From positions 1-41,852 of the forward strand of contig PNKH01000072.1 in NCBI GenBank assembly GCA_013822345.1: a stretch of DNA of 41,852 bases. Direction: 5' to 3'. The notes under the pieces are model-generated. The model had not been told where the DNA came from. It made no database searches and saw nothing but the letters and a program-made list of their open reading frames with translations. This document shows positions 1-8,165 of this stretch, in pieces. A program made the position numbers and the translations under genes. Origin of the DNA: Isosphaera sp. Lineage in GTDB: Bacteria; Planctomycetota; Planctomycetia; Gemmatales; Gemmataceae. How positions within the stretch are numbered: the stretch's first letter is position 1; the number at the start of each line of letters is the position of its first letter.

Positions 1-18
1 CTCTTCTAACCGGGCCGC

Positions 19-48
19 GGTGGGACTCGAAGACTCGGCCCACCCTAC
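19..48. repeat. Decayed copy of a dispersed palindrome arm
   Basis: This segment keeps the two ends of the right arm of the perfect palindrome at 40918-41007 (GGTGGGACTCG, then CTCGGCCCACCCTAC), with the middle deleted to a few bases. It lies 10 bp beyond the 3' end of the minus-strand gene that ends at 59. The other arm, if present, is outside the window. Confidence 0.6.
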
Positions 49-58
49 AAGACCCAGG

Positions 59-934
59 TCACGGCTTCTTCGGCAGCGTGCGCGGCGTCGGCCGCGGGCC
101 GGCCGGCTTGCCGGCCAGCTGCGGCAGCAGCCAGTCGAGGCCGTCGAGGTTGTCGCGGAGCCGCTCCGCGGCGTCGTCCTGGGTGTGGCCGAGGATGCCG
201 ACCGGCCCCGCGTACCCGCTCGCCGCCACCGCCTTCAGCAACTCCACGTCCAGCTCGCCCTGCCCGAGCGGCAGGATCTTCTTCCCGGCCTTGTCGCCGC
301 CCTTCGTCATCCCGTTCAGGTTCAGCGCCAGGAGGTGCGGCCCCATCGTCTTCAGCAACTCCGGGAAGCGGCCGAGGTGGTCGTGGCCGTGGTGCTGGTT
401 GTAGACGACCCCGACGTTCTTCAACTTGAGGTGCTCGATCACCGCGACCTGGTTTTCCGGCTCGCCGAACCACCCGCCGTGGTTGTACAGGGCGACCCGG
501 CCGCCGAGTTTGTCTGCGGCCTCGGCGATCGGCCGGAGCACCTTCGCGGCCGCCGCCACCTTGTCGGCCTGCCCGGTGCCGCCGGGGTCGCCCATCGTCA
601 CCCATAGCTGCGGCTTCACCCCGTGCTTCTCGATCACGGCCAACAGCGCCTTCGCGTCCGGCCCGAGGTTCGCCGGGAACCACACCGCCGTCAGCTCGAT
701 CCCGGCCTTCTTCAAGAGGCCGACCTCCTCGTCGAACGTCGGCAGGTGCTCGGCCCGCCAGTCGTAGGCGTACCGCTTGAACCCGAGTTCCTTCAGCATC
801 TCGACCCGCTGGGCGGGGGTCCGCTTCCTGGCGTCGAACGGGACGATACACCAGGCGACGAGGTTGTCGCGGGCGAACGGGGCGGGGGCGTCGGCCGGCG
901 GGGCGGCTAGGAGGGCGAGCGCGAGAGGGGTCAT
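59..934 (-). CDS. Sugar phosphate isomerase/epimerase-like TIM-barrel protein
   Basis: A 291-residue protein of the xylose-isomerase-like TIM-barrel superfamily (AP endonuclease 2 family). The N-terminus [20 protein letters not shown] looks like a short signal peptide, so it is probably exported. The mature part shows the alternating strand/helix pattern of the barrel: a VAWCIVPFD start, KRYAYDW, then [48 protein letters not shown] and [11 protein letters not shown]. The His, Asp and Glu residues in these strand ends are plausible metal and sugar ligands. A few long reading frames run upstream through the next gene, but this ATG begins the signal peptide and is preferred. Substrate is unknown; planctomycetes encode many such paralogs, often in carbohydrate catabolism. 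A decayed palindrome follows its stop. Confidence 0.8.
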   Translation of the reverse strand: MTPLALALLAAPPADAPAPFARDNLVAWCIVPFDARKRTPAQRVEMLKELGFKRYAYDWRAEHLPTFDEEVGLLKKAGIELTAVWFPANLGPDAKALLAVIEKHGVKPQLWVTMGDPGGTGQADKVAAAAKVLRPIAEAADKLGGRVALYNHGGWFGEPENQVAVIEHLKLKNVGVVYNQHHGHDHLGRFPELLKTMGPHLLALNLNGMTKGGDKAGKKILPLGQGELDVELLKAVAASGYAGPVGILGHTQDDAAERLRDNLDGLDWLLPQLAGKPAGPRPTPRTLPKKP

Positions 935-988
935 GCGGCGAGGGTACCCGGCCGGGGGCCGCGGGTCAACGCGCCGCGGCCCCGCCGT

Positions 989-1133
989 CAGGGCCGTTCC
1001 GGGGTGTGGGTCTGGATCGGTGTCACCCGCTCCCTGACGGTCGCGGTTCGCCCGGGTGGTTGGCGAACCGCGACCGTCAGGGAGCGGGTGCGACACCGCC
1101 CAGACCCACACCCCCACGCCCCGAACGACCCTG
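989..1133. repeat. Long inverted repeat, GACGGTCGCGGTTCGCC family
   Basis: About 145 bp folding on itself. The inner arms (around 1023-1052 and 1062-1090) are perfect through CCGCTCCCTGACGGTCGCGG and TTCGCC. Outer arms CAGGGCCGTTCC (from 989) and GAACGACCCTG (to 1133) also pair, with interruptions. Family members occur at 6978-7119 (same outer and inner arms) and 27042-27113 (inner arms only). It lies 13 bp past the 3' end of the DUF1559 gene. Confidence 0.9.
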
Positions 1134-1146
1134 GACCCGCCGGCGG

Positions 1147-2184
1147 TCACCAGTCGCTGCCGAGGGTGTCCCCGGCCGCCCGGGTGCCGGCCGCCCGCCA
1201 AGTGGACGGGGTGATCCCGTCCCGGACCGACCGGACCGACCCGTCCATCAGGGCCGCGTTCACCAGCCCGGTGTGGTAGCTCCGGGCGGTGATCGCCGCG
1301 TACGTCGGCACGGTCGCGCTGTTCCCCTCCTGGAAGGCGTTGAAGTCGCAGTGCTCGAAGGTGTTCCCGCCGAACGTGACGGTGACCCTGGTGTTCGGGG
1401 TCAGGACGGTGGTGATCCCGCTGTGGTGGACCCGCCCGTCCGGCCACTCGGTGTGCCCGGTGTTGTCGTTGGTCGTCGCCCCCATCTTCTTGTCCGGGGC
1501 GGCGTCGACCAGGGCGGCGACCTGGGCGGCGGTGGCCGGGGGGGTGGCCGACCCCGGAGTCGGGTTGTTCCGCGAGTACGGGGTGTACGCCTTCACCTCG
1601 GCGGCCATCAGGGTGTTGCTCAGCCCGTCCTGGATCGCCTGCGGGGTGAGCCTGGCGTTCGGGTAGAACGCCCCGTCCCCGCCCCGCCCGGTGACCGGGT
1701 CCCACACGAACCAGGTGCCGAAGTTGAACCCGTACGTCTGCGGGTAGACGAAGTCCGCCCCGGACTTGGTCCGCACCCGGTCGTTGACCTCGCTCGGGCA
1801 CAGGTAGATCGGGATCCGGGCCGTCGCCACCCCGTTGTTCAGGTTCGGGGCCACGTCGTACCCGACGTCCAGGTTCACCAGCACCGCCCGGCTGTCCTGC
1901 TCGACGAACGGCATGACCCGGCCGTGGACCGACCAGGACCCGTTGTTCGTCCCGAACGTGCTCCCGACCGGGGCGTTCATGCTCGGCGGGTAGGTGCCGA
2001 GCGTCGTCTGGTAGTTGTGGACGGCCAGGCCGATCTGCTTCAGGTTGTTCTGGCACTTGGTCCGGGCCGCCGCCTCCCGCACCTTCTGGACGGCCGGCAG
2101 CAGCAGGCCGATCAGGATCGCGATGATCGCGACCACGACCAGCAACTCGATCAGGGTGAACCCGCGGCGGCTCGGACGACTCAT
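1147..2184 (-). CDS. DUF1559 domain-containing prepilin-like protein
   Basis: A 345-residue planctomycete DUF1559 protein. The N-terminus has a type IV prepilin/pseudopilin signal: basic leader MSRPSRRG, cleavage expected after G8, then [20 protein letters not shown] and the family-typical [20 protein letters not shown] helix. The globular domain carries the usual GxYPP region and CPSEV loop. The C-terminal family signature is a His spaced ahead of a DG ([17 protein letters not shown]). It would be processed by a prepilin peptidase and held at a membrane by its N-terminal helix. Function of the family is unproven; it is massively expanded in Planctomycetota. The ATG is preceded by GGAG in CCCCGGAGTCCGCC. 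It lies upstream of, and in the same direction as, the isomerase-like gene, with a long palindrome between them. Confidence 0.93.
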   Translation of the reverse strand: MSRPSRRGFTLIELLVVVAIIAILIGLLLPAVQKVREAAARTKCQNNLKQIGLAVHNYQTTLGTYPPSMNAPVGSTFGTNNGSWSVHGRVMPFVEQDSRAVLVNLDVGYDVAPNLNNGVATARIPIYLCPSEVNDRVRTKSGADFVYPQTYGFNFGTWFVWDPVTGRGGDGAFYPNARLTPQAIQDGLSNTLMAAEVKAYTPYSRNNPTPGSATPPATAAQVAALVDAAPDKKMGATTNDNTGHTEWPDGRVHHSGITTVLTPNTRVTVTFGGNTFEHCDFNAFQEGNSATVPTYAAITARSYHTGLVNAALMDGSVRSVRDGITPSTWRAAGTRAAGDTLGSDW

Positions 2185-2391
2185 GGCGGACTCCGGGGAA
2201 CGGTGCGGCGGCCACCGTCAGCAACCGCGGTGCCGGGGCGTCGCCCGGCCGGAATCGCTCGGTTCCGCGGGCCGCCGCCCGTGCCGGCTGGTCACCCGGT
2301 GTCCGGCGGTGGTCACCCCCTGGCCGCGCCGCCGCCGTCGCCGCCGGGCGGGGCGGGCGTAAGATGACCGGGCATCGCCCGGAGGCACCGG

Positions 2392-3186
2392 ATGACCGAG
2401 CGGAAGTACCTGTTCCCCGGGGTGATCGAGCTGAACCTGCAGGCCGGCCGGTCGTTCGGGGTGAACCTGTACCTCGTCGACGGCGGGACCGAGTGGGTGC
2501 TCATCGACGTCGGCGAGGAGGACACCCTCGACGAGGTGATCGAGCTGGTCCGGGACATGGACTTCCCGCTGTCGAGGTGCAAGCTCCTGGTCGCCACCCA
2601 CGCCGACGTGGACCACGTCCAGGGGTTGGCCAAGGCCCGGGAGCGGCTCAAGGCGAAGACCGCCGCCCACCCGCGGGCGGCGGCCGCGATCGAGGCCGGG
2701 GACGTGGTCGAGACGTACGCCAGCATCCCGGCCCAGCGGTTCCACGTCGAGGGCGGGATGCCGCCGTGCAAGATCGACGTGAAGCTGAACGAGGGCGACG
2801 AGGTGAAGGTCGGGAAGCTCAAGCTGAAGGTGTGGCACACCCCCGGTCACACCCCCGGGCAGTTGAGCTTCCGGCTCGGCAACCTCCTGTTCAGCGGGGA
2901 CAACGTGTACCGGGACGGGTGCGTCGGGGCGATCGACGCCCACCACGGGTCGCACATTCCCAGCTACCTGGCGTCGCTCACCCGCATCCGCGACTCGGAC
3001 GCCGAGTTCCTCCTGCCGAGCCACGGCCCGGTGTTCCGCCGCGACCCGGGGATGCTGCAGAAGACGATCGACCGGCTGACCGCGTACCAGTACATGGCCG
3101 ACTTCGGCACCTGCGCCGTCTCCTGGCCGCTCCAGGACGAGTACGAGAAGGACATCGCGGCGGGGAAGATGCCCTCGTGGGAGTAG
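2392..3186 (+). CDS. MBL-fold metallo-hydrolase with Asp-variant metal motif
   Basis: A 264-residue metallo-beta-lactamase-fold enzyme of the glyoxalase-II-like group. The metal motif reads H70-A-D72-V-D74-H75 instead of the usual HxHxDH, so an Asp replaces the second His. HTPGHTPGQ around residue 150 supplies the next ligand, FSGDNVYRDG the bridging Asp, and LLPSHGPVF the last His. No signal peptide is seen, so it is likely cytoplasmic. The start ATG follows GGAGGCACCGG, a good ribosome-binding site. HxDxDH is known in other MBL subfamilies, so activity is likely retained with altered metal preference; the substrate cannot be read from sequence. It precedes the DUF933 GTPase, separated by a repeat-rich spacer. 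Confidence 0.85.
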   Translation: MTERKYLFPGVIELNLQAGRSFGVNLYLVDGGTEWVLIDVGEEDTLDEVIELVRDMDFPLSRCKLLVATHADVDHVQGLAKARERLKAKTAAHPRAAAAIEAGDVVETYASIPAQRFHVEGGMPPCKIDVKLNEGDEVKVGKLKLKVWHTPGHTPGQLSFRLGNLLFSGDNVYRDGCVGAIDAHHGSHIPSYLASLTRIRDSDAEFLLPSHGPVFRRDPGMLQKTIDRLTAYQYMADFGTCAVSWPLQDEYEKDIAAGKMPSWE

Positions 3187-3300
3187 TCGTTGGTCATCGG
3201 TCATCGGTCATTGGCGGCCGGGCTGGTGGTTCGTTTCGCATTCCCACCGGCGCGGCCCGCCCAACGACCAACGCCCAACGACCAACGACTAAGGACCAAT
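3187..3300. repeat. Inverted array of short GGTCATTGG / CCAACGACCAA units
   Basis: The left side repeats TTGGTCATCGGTCATCGG and the right side repeats CCAACGACCAACGCCCAACG, giving imperfect inverted arms around a unique centre. It begins directly after the MBL stop. Its last unit, AAGGACCAAT, provides the probable ribosome-binding site of the next gene. A similar unit array of different sequence is at 15386-15495. Confidence 0.65.
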
Positions 3301-3303
3301 CGA

Positions 3304-4350
3304 ATGAAGATGGGCCTCGTCGGGTACGCCGGGACGGGTAAGAGCACGGTCTTCGAGTGGCTGACCGGGGAGAAGCCGGACCCGTCGAAGGTGCAGCAGG
3401 GGCAGACGGCCATGGCCGACGTGCCCGACGAACGCCTGGCGAAGATCGCCGCCGTCATCAGGCCGAAGAAGACGACGTACACCAAGGTCGCGGTGCTCGA
3501 CACCCCCGGGCTGACCGCCGGCGGGGACCAGAAGGACAACGCCCGCCGGCTCGGCGTCATCCGCGAGGCGAACGGGATGGTCGTCGTCCTCGACGGGTTC
3601 ACCCGCACCGACTTCGCCGACCAGCTGCGGCGGTTCCGCGAGGAGTGCCTGTTCGCCGACCTGGAGATCGTCGGGAACCGGCTGACGAAGCTGGAGGCGC
3701 AGCTGAAGAAGAAGGCCCGGCCGGCGAAGGAGGTCGAGGCGGACGAGGCGGAGAAGGCGCTCCTGCTGCGGATCAACGGGGCGCTGGAGGGGGGGAAGCC
3801 GGCGTCGAGCCTGGGGCTGACGCCCGAGGAGGAGAAGACGGTCCGGAGCTTCACCCTGCTGACGCTGAAGCCCGAGATCGTGTTCGTGAACCGCGGCGAC
3901 TCGGGGTTCAACGACCCGCTCCCGGCCGACCTGCTGGGCCTGGCCCCGACGGCGGTGCAGGCGCCGGTGAAGCTGGAGACGGAGCTGCTGGCGATGCCGG
4001 AGGACGACCGGGCGACGTTCATGGTGGACTACGGGGTGACGGAGTTCCGCCGCGGGGCGACGATCCGGGCGATGTTCTACGGGGTGGGGCGGAACGTGTT
4101 CTTCACGGTCGGGGAGGACGAGTGCCGGACGTGGTCGATCCCGGCCGGGTGCGCGGCGACGGAGGCGGCCGGGTGCATCCACAAGGATCTGGAGGAGAAG
4201 TTCGTCCGGGCGAACGTGATCGGGTACGACGACTTCGTGGCGTGCGGGTACTCGGAGAAGGAGGCGAAGGCGAAGGGGCTGAACCGGACGGAGGGGAAGA
4301 CCTACGTGGTCAAGGACGCGGACGTGATGCACATCCTGGCGAGCAGCTGA
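3304..4350 (+). CDS. YchF-like P-loop NTPase, DUF933 (TGS-like) domain
   Basis: A 348-residue TRAFAC-class P-loop protein related to the YchF/Obg group. G1 is G7-YAGTGKS-14 and G3 is DTPG. A coiled, Lys/Glu-rich stretch follows (LEAQLKKKARPAKEVEADEAEKA region), then VNRGD at the G4 position. The C-terminus has the DUF933 signature found in YchF: GCAATEAAGCIHKDLEEKF, then ANVIGYDDF, EGKTYVVKDADVMHI. YchF binds ATP rather than GTP and associates with ribosomes; this paralog is shorter and diverged at the C-terminus, so I do not assign ychF. The first ATG of the MKMGLVG start is chosen because it begins the conserved beta-strand; an earlier in-frame start would run through the repeat array. It ends immediately before a 41-bp palindrome. 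Confidence 0.85.
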   Translation: MKMGLVGYAGTGKSTVFEWLTGEKPDPSKVQQGQTAMADVPDERLAKIAAVIRPKKTTYTKVAVLDTPGLTAGGDQKDNARRLGVIREANGMVVVLDGFTRTDFADQLRRFREECLFADLEIVGNRLTKLEAQLKKKARPAKEVEADEAEKALLLRINGALEGGKPASSLGLTPEEEKTVRSFTLLTLKPEIVFVNRGDSGFNDPLPADLLGLAPTAVQAPVKLETELLAMPEDDRATFMVDYGVTEFRRGATIRAMFYGVGRNVFFTVGEDECRTWSIPAGCAATEAAGCIHKDLEEKFVRANVIGYDDFVACGYSEKEAKAKGLNRTEGKTYVVKDADVMHILASS

Positions 4351-4443
4351 CACCGTTTAGCCGCGACCCGGAGTCCGCGGAGGGGAGCGCGACGTCGGCG
4401 CCCGCGCTCCCCTCCGCGGACTCCGGGTCGCGGCTAAACGGTG
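4351..4443. terminator. 41-bp perfect palindrome between convergent genes
   Basis: Arms 4351-4391 and 4403-4443 are exact reverse complements with an 11-nt loop. The left arm starts on the base after the TGA of the DUF933 gene, and the right arm ends 5 bp before the stop of the convergent MBL gene. It is symmetrical and could end transcription from both sides, but neither side has a U-tract, so termination is inferred from position only. Confidence 0.75.
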
Positions 4444-4448
4444 CGGCG

Positions 4449-5090
4449 TCAGTCCCGCACGTACGGGTTCGTCCGCTTCTCGTGCCCGACCGTCGTCACC
4501 GGGCCGTGCCCGGGGTAGACGACCGTGTCCGGCGGCAGCGGCCACAGCACCCGCTTGATCCCCGCCCGCAACACCTCCATGCTCCCGCCGGGGAAGTCGA
4601 CCCGGCCGACGCTCCCGCGGAACAGCACGTCCCCGCCGAGCACGACCCACGGCTTCGACTCGCGGACCAGGTAGACGACGTGGCCCGGCGAGTGGCCCGG
4701 CACGTCGAACACCTCCAGCTCGATCCCGGCGGCCGTGACCCGGTCGCCCTCGTTCACCAACTTGTCCGCCGGCGGGCTGGTCACGTCGAACCCGAACGCG
4801 GCGCTCATGTTCACCACCGGGTCGGTGAGGAACGCGGCGTCGCCGCTGCCGATCACGATCGGGGCGGCCGGGAACGCCTCCTTCAGGTCGGCGTTCCCGG
4901 CGATGTGGTCGACGTGCCCGTGGGTGCAGACGATCGCGGCCAGGGCCAGGTTGCGGTCGGCCAGCGCGTCGCGGATCAGGTCCGGCTCGAACCCGGGGTC
5001 GATGACGAACGCCTCGGCCGACCCGTCCCGCCACACGAGGTACGAGTTCTCGGCGAACGGCCGCGACTCGACCGTCAGGATCTGGATCAT
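4449..5090 (-). CDS. MBL-fold metallo-hydrolase, glyoxalase-II-like
   Basis: A 213-residue single-domain metallo-beta-lactamase protein with the complete canonical ligand set: H57-G-H59-V-D61-H62, GHSPGHVVY, LGGDVLFRGSVGR and YPGHGP. Size and motifs match the short YcbL/glyoxalase II group that hydrolyses S-lactoylglutathione-type or other thioesters. MIQILTVESRPFAENSYLVW is the typical N-terminus and sets the start; a longer in-frame extension upstream is Arg/Pro-rich and looks noncoding. It is cytoplasmic and lies divergent from the secreted protease gene, convergent with the DUF933 gene. The preserved second His distinguishes it from the Asp-variant MBL gene 2 kb away. Confidence 0.9.
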   Translation of the reverse strand: MIQILTVESRPFAENSYLVWRDGSAEAFVIDPGFEPDLIRDALADRNLALAAIVCTHGHVDHIAGNADLKEAFPAAPIVIGSGDAAFLTDPVVNMSAAFGFDVTSPPADKLVNEGDRVTAAGIELEVFDVPGHSPGHVVYLVRESKPWVVLGGDVLFRGSVGRVDFPGGSMEVLRAGIKRVLWPLPPDTVVYPGHGPVTTVGHEKRTNPYVRD

Positions 5091-5171
5091 GGGGGAGAAT
5101 CTCACGTCCCGGGTCGTCGGGTCTTCACGTCGGAGACGGAAGGCGGTCAGTGTATGCCCGCGGGCGGGTGC

Positions 5172-5199
5172 TTGACGGGCCGCGGCCGCCGTGCATAAT
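5172..5199 (+). promoter_or_regulatory. Candidate sigma-70-type promoter for the protease gene
   Basis: TTGACG (5172-5177), a 16-bp spacer and CATAAT (5194-5199): five of six consensus matches in each box. Transcription would begin near 5206, about 50 nt before the GTG start at 5255. It stands out because A/T-rich hexamers are rare in this GC-rich DNA. Confidence 0.65.
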
Positions 5200-5254
5200 C
5201 GCGGGGGCGCCGGTTCCCGAACCCTCCGGCCCACACCCCGTCCGGGAGACGCCC

Positions 5255-6955
5255 GTGCCCGTGCCACTCGTCCGCGCCGTCGTCGCCGTCCTCGCCCTGC
5301 CGCCGCTGGCGGCGGCCGCCGAGCCCCTGTCCCGGGCCGAGGTGGCCAAGCTGGCGAAGCCGGCGACCGCCCTGGTGGAGGTGAAGGGGGCCGGGTTCGG
5401 GTCGTCGTTCTGCGTCCACCCGTCCGGGCTGTTCGTGACCAACGAGCACGTGGTCAGCACCCTCCCGCCGGACGGGGCGGTGACCCTGGTCCTGGACCCG
5501 GGGCTGGAGACCCAGAAGACGCTCAAGGCCCGGGTCGTCCGGGCGGACAAGGAGGCGGACCTGGCCCTGCTCCGGGCGGACGGGGAGCACAAGCTCCCGG
5601 CCCTGGCGGTCGGGTCGGACGAGGGCCTGGGGGAGTTGACCGAGTTGATCGCGTTCGGGTTCCCGTTCGGGGTCGCCCTGGCCAAGCCCGGGGAGTACCC
5701 GACGGTCACCGTGAACGTGGTGAACGTCAGCTCGCTCCGGACCGACGCCGACCGGAAGCTGCACCGGATCCAGCTCGACTCGACCCTGAACCCGGGGAAC
5801 TCGGGCGGGCCGGTGGTCGACCGGCACGGGAAGGTGATGGGGGTGGTGGTCGGGGGGATCCGGGGGGCCGGGATCAACGTGGCCGTCCCGGCCCGCCACC
5901 TGGCCCGGTTCCTGGCCCGCCCCCAGCTCGCCTTCACCCCCCCGGTGGTCAGCAACAACTCCCGGCACGAGCTGTCCGTGTTCCAGGTCGACGCGGCGGC
6001 CGTCGCCCCCGGGGGCGACCTGGAGCTGGAACTGGTCCTCGCCACCCCCGGGGCCGAGCGGCGGTTCCCGATGGCCGGGCACAACGGCCGGTACACCGTC
6101 CGGGCGGCCCCGTTCCCGCCCCCGAAGGCGGACGCCGGGGTCCGGGTCGAGGTCCGGTTCCCGGACGGGACGGTGGCCGCCGAGGCCGAGGACCGGGCGT
6201 TCAAGGTCGGGGCCGACACGGTCAAACTGGGGGAGGTCCGGACGCTCCGGCTCGGGGCGCGGGCGGTGGCGGTGCTCGGGACCGGGAAGACGGTGGAGGG
6301 GCCGCTGTCCGACCCGGGGGCGCTGACCGTCCTGCTGGGCGGCCGGCCGGTCGAGCTGAAGCTGGCCGGGGCGGCCGAGGTGCGGGTGGTCCCGGCCGCG
6401 GACCAGAACCGGGTCGGGTGCACGGTGATCGCCCGGGCCGGGGGGAAGGAGGTCGGCCGGCTCGAGCAGCTGGTGTACGTCGAGGGGACCGTCCGGGCGA
6501 CCCTGGAGGCGCTGAGGGACGGGAAGTTCCACAAGCCGCTGCCGGCCGCCGCCCCGGCCACCTACCTGAAGTCGGTCAGCTCCAAGGGGGACTACATCGG
6601 GCAGGGGAAGTCGTACTCGTACGAGGGGGCCGAGCTGAAGGTGGACGGGTCGGCCGCCCTGGTCACCGTCAACGTGGACGGGTGGAACGTCCAGTTCGCC
6701 CCGCCCCGGGGCGGGGCCCTGAAGGTCGGCGAGTACGACGGGGCGAAGCGGTACCCGTTCAACGACGACTCCCCGGGGCTGAGCTACGTCGGGCACGGGC
6801 GGGGGAGCAACCAGGTCGGCGGGAAGTTCGTCGTCTGGGAGCTGGAGGTGAAGGACGGGAAGATCGCGAAGCTGGCGATCGACTTCATCTACCGGTCCGA
6901 GATCACCGGGCCGCCGCTGTACGGCATGCTCCGGTACAACTCGACCCTGGAGTGA
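5255..6955 (+). CDS. Secreted trypsin-like serine protease with unassigned C-terminal domain
   Basis: A 566-residue protein starting at GTG, with GGGAGA just upstream. Residues 1-22 (PVPLVRAVVAVLALPPLAAAA) form a signal peptide, so it acts in the periplasm or outside. Residues ~30-220 are an S1C/HtrA-like trypsin fold with a full triad: H65 in TNEHVV, D102 in EADLALL and S183 in NPGNSGGPVV. No PDZ domain follows. Instead ~340 residues of beta-rich sequence (for example LELELVLATPGAERRF, VRVEVRFPDGTV, then a W-containing tail) match no family I recognise. The C-terminal half may bind a substrate or envelope partner. An alternative in-frame GTG two codons later is possible. It is followed by a 142-bp palindrome. 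Confidence 0.85.
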   Translation: MPVPLVRAVVAVLALPPLAAAAEPLSRAEVAKLAKPATALVEVKGAGFGSSFCVHPSGLFVTNEHVVSTLPPDGAVTLVLDPGLETQKTLKARVVRADKEADLALLRADGEHKLPALAVGSDEGLGELTELIAFGFPFGVALAKPGEYPTVTVNVVNVSSLRTDADRKLHRIQLDSTLNPGNSGGPVVDRHGKVMGVVVGGIRGAGINVAVPARHLARFLARPQLAFTPPVVSNNSRHELSVFQVDAAAVAPGGDLELELVLATPGAERRFPMAGHNGRYTVRAAPFPPPKADAGVRVEVRFPDGTVAAEAEDRAFKVGADTVKLGEVRTLRLGARAVAVLGTGKTVEGPLSDPGALTVLLGGRPVELKLAGAAEVRVVPAADQNRVGCTVIARAGGKEVGRLEQLVYVEGTVRATLEALRDGKFHKPLPAAAPATYLKSVSSKGDYIGQGKSYSYEGAELKVDGSAALVTVNVDGWNVQFAPPRGGALKVGEYDGAKRYPFNDDSPGLSYVGHGRGSNQVGGKFVVWELEVKDGKIAKLAIDFIYRSEITGPPLYGMLRYNSTLE

Positions 6956-6977
6956 GCCGGGCCGCGGGCCGTGCCCG

Positions 6978-7119
6978 CAGGGCCGTTCGGTGTTCGGGTC
7001 TGGGTGGGTTCACCCGCTCCCTGACGGTCGCGGTTCGCCGGATGTTCGGGCGAACCGCGACCGTCAGGGAGCGGGTGAACCCACCCAGACCACCCCACCC
7101 CACACACCGAACGGCCCTG
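6978..7119. repeat. Long inverted repeat, GACGGTCGCGGTTCGCC family
   Basis: Outer arms CAGGGCCGTTCGGTG (6978-6992) and CACCGAACGGCCCTG (7105-7119) are perfect. The inner arms share CCGCTCCCTGACGGTCGCGG with the element at 989-1133. It begins 22 bp past the protease stop. Confidence 0.92.
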
Positions 7120-7207
7120 GCCGTGCCCGAATCTCCCCTTCCCCCGCCCCGCCGCCCACGCTATCCCCCCGGCCGATCCGTTTCCACCGGCCACCGGGAG
7201 GGGTGCC

Positions 7208-7987
7208 ATGCGCGTGCGGAGTTGGGCGGCGGGGGCCGCCGCGGTCGGGCTGGTCGGGTTCGCCGTCGCCCAGGTGCCGAAGGCCGACCCGGCGAAGCCG
7301 GCCCCGCCCGCCCCCGGCCCGGCGAAGGCCGACCCGCTCGGGGCGATGCTCGCCGAGGCCCGGACCGCCCACGGCAAGCTCCGCGACTACACCGGCACGT
7401 TCACCCGCCAGGAGCGGGTCGGCGGGGTGCTGTCGGCCGAGCAGGTCGGGGTGATGAAGGTGCGGGTCGCCCCGGCCGGGGTGTACGTCGGGTTCGCCCG
7501 CCCGGACGCGGTCGCCGGGGCGGAGGTGGCGTACTCGGCGGCCAAGAAGGACGGGAAGGTGCGGTACCGCCCGGCCGGGGTCGCCGGGAGGATAGGGTTC
7601 CAGGTGCTCCCGACGGACGACCCGAAGTTCCTGGCCGACCACCGCCACCCGGTGACCGCCTGGGGGATGGGGCCGATCCTGGACCGGGTGTCGGCGGCCG
7701 TCGCCCGGGAGAAGGCGCTGAACAACCCGGTCGAGGTGTACACGTCGGAGTACCGGTTCGCGAACCGGGCGGTGACCCGGTACGAGGTCCTGACCCGCCG
7801 CCCGCACGCCTTCCGGTACGCGGCCCGGATGGTGGTGTACGTGGACGACGAGACGAAGCTGCCGGTCCGGTTCGAGGCGTACGACGACCCGAAGCCGGGG
7901 GCGACCGCCGGGGAGCTGATCGAGGCGTACAGCTTCACCGACCTGAAGTTCAACACCGGGGTCGGGGAGAGCGCGTTCGACTACTGA
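7208..7987 (+). CDS. DUF1571 domain-containing exported protein
   Basis: A 259-residue protein of the DUF1571 family, common in Planctomycetota. Residues 1-21 (MRVRSWAAGAAAVGLVGFAV) form a signal peptide, followed by a Pro/Ala-rich linker to about residue 42. The conserved core then begins DYTGTFTRQERVGG and continues through VMKVRVAPAGVYVGF, AWGMGPILDRV and LPVRFEAYDDP, ending in YSFTDLKFNTG. This beta-rich pattern resembles LolA/LolB-type lipid-binding folds, which suggests an envelope lipid or lipoprotein role, but no activity is established. The ATG follows GGGAGGGGTGCC, a strong ribosome-binding site. It stands between two palindromes and is probably monocistronic. Confidence 0.88.
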   Translation: MRVRSWAAGAAAVGLVGFAVAQVPKADPAKPAPPAPGPAKADPLGAMLAEARTAHGKLRDYTGTFTRQERVGGVLSAEQVGVMKVRVAPAGVYVGFARPDAVAGAEVAYSAAKKDGKVRYRPAGVAGRIGFQVLPTDDPKFLADHRHPVTAWGMGPILDRVSAAVAREKALNNPVEVYTSEYRFANRAVTRYEVLTRRPHAFRYAARMVVYVDDETKLPVRFEAYDDPKPGATAGELIEAYSFTDLKFNTGVGESAFDY

Positions 7988-8005
7988 CGGCGGGCCCGGG
8001 CGGGT

Positions 8006-8063
8006 GGGAGGGCGAGGCTCCCGCCGAGCCGCACCGCCGGCTCGGCGGGAGTCTCGCCCTCCC
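8006..8063. repeat. 26-bp inverted repeat, GGAGGGCGAGGCTCCCGCCG family
   Basis: Arms 8006-8031 and 8038-8063 pair over 26 bp with one G/A mismatch (a G-U wobble in RNA) and a 6-nt loop. It begins 18 bp after the DUF1571 stop. The arm would encode the peptide GEAPAEP, which I recall as a recurrent spurious translation in planctomycete genomes, suggesting a dispersed family. Confidence 0.85.
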
Positions 8064-8165
8064 GGCCGTCTTCCGCTTGCCCCGGCGCCGGGGGTGTGCG
8101 TAGAGTAGAGTAGCGCCAACCCGCCGCCGGCGGCGGCGACACGTCGACCCACGAGAGGTGCCCAG

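Noticed and set aside
59-2224. A 721-codon minus-strand frame spanning the isomerase and DUF1559 genes
   Set aside because: Only the last ~291 codons look like protein; the rest is the DUF1559 gene read out of frame and a palindrome.
3304-4350. Naming the DUF933 protein ychF
   Set aside because: It has the DUF933 end but is shorter and diverged from YchF in G4 and C-terminus.
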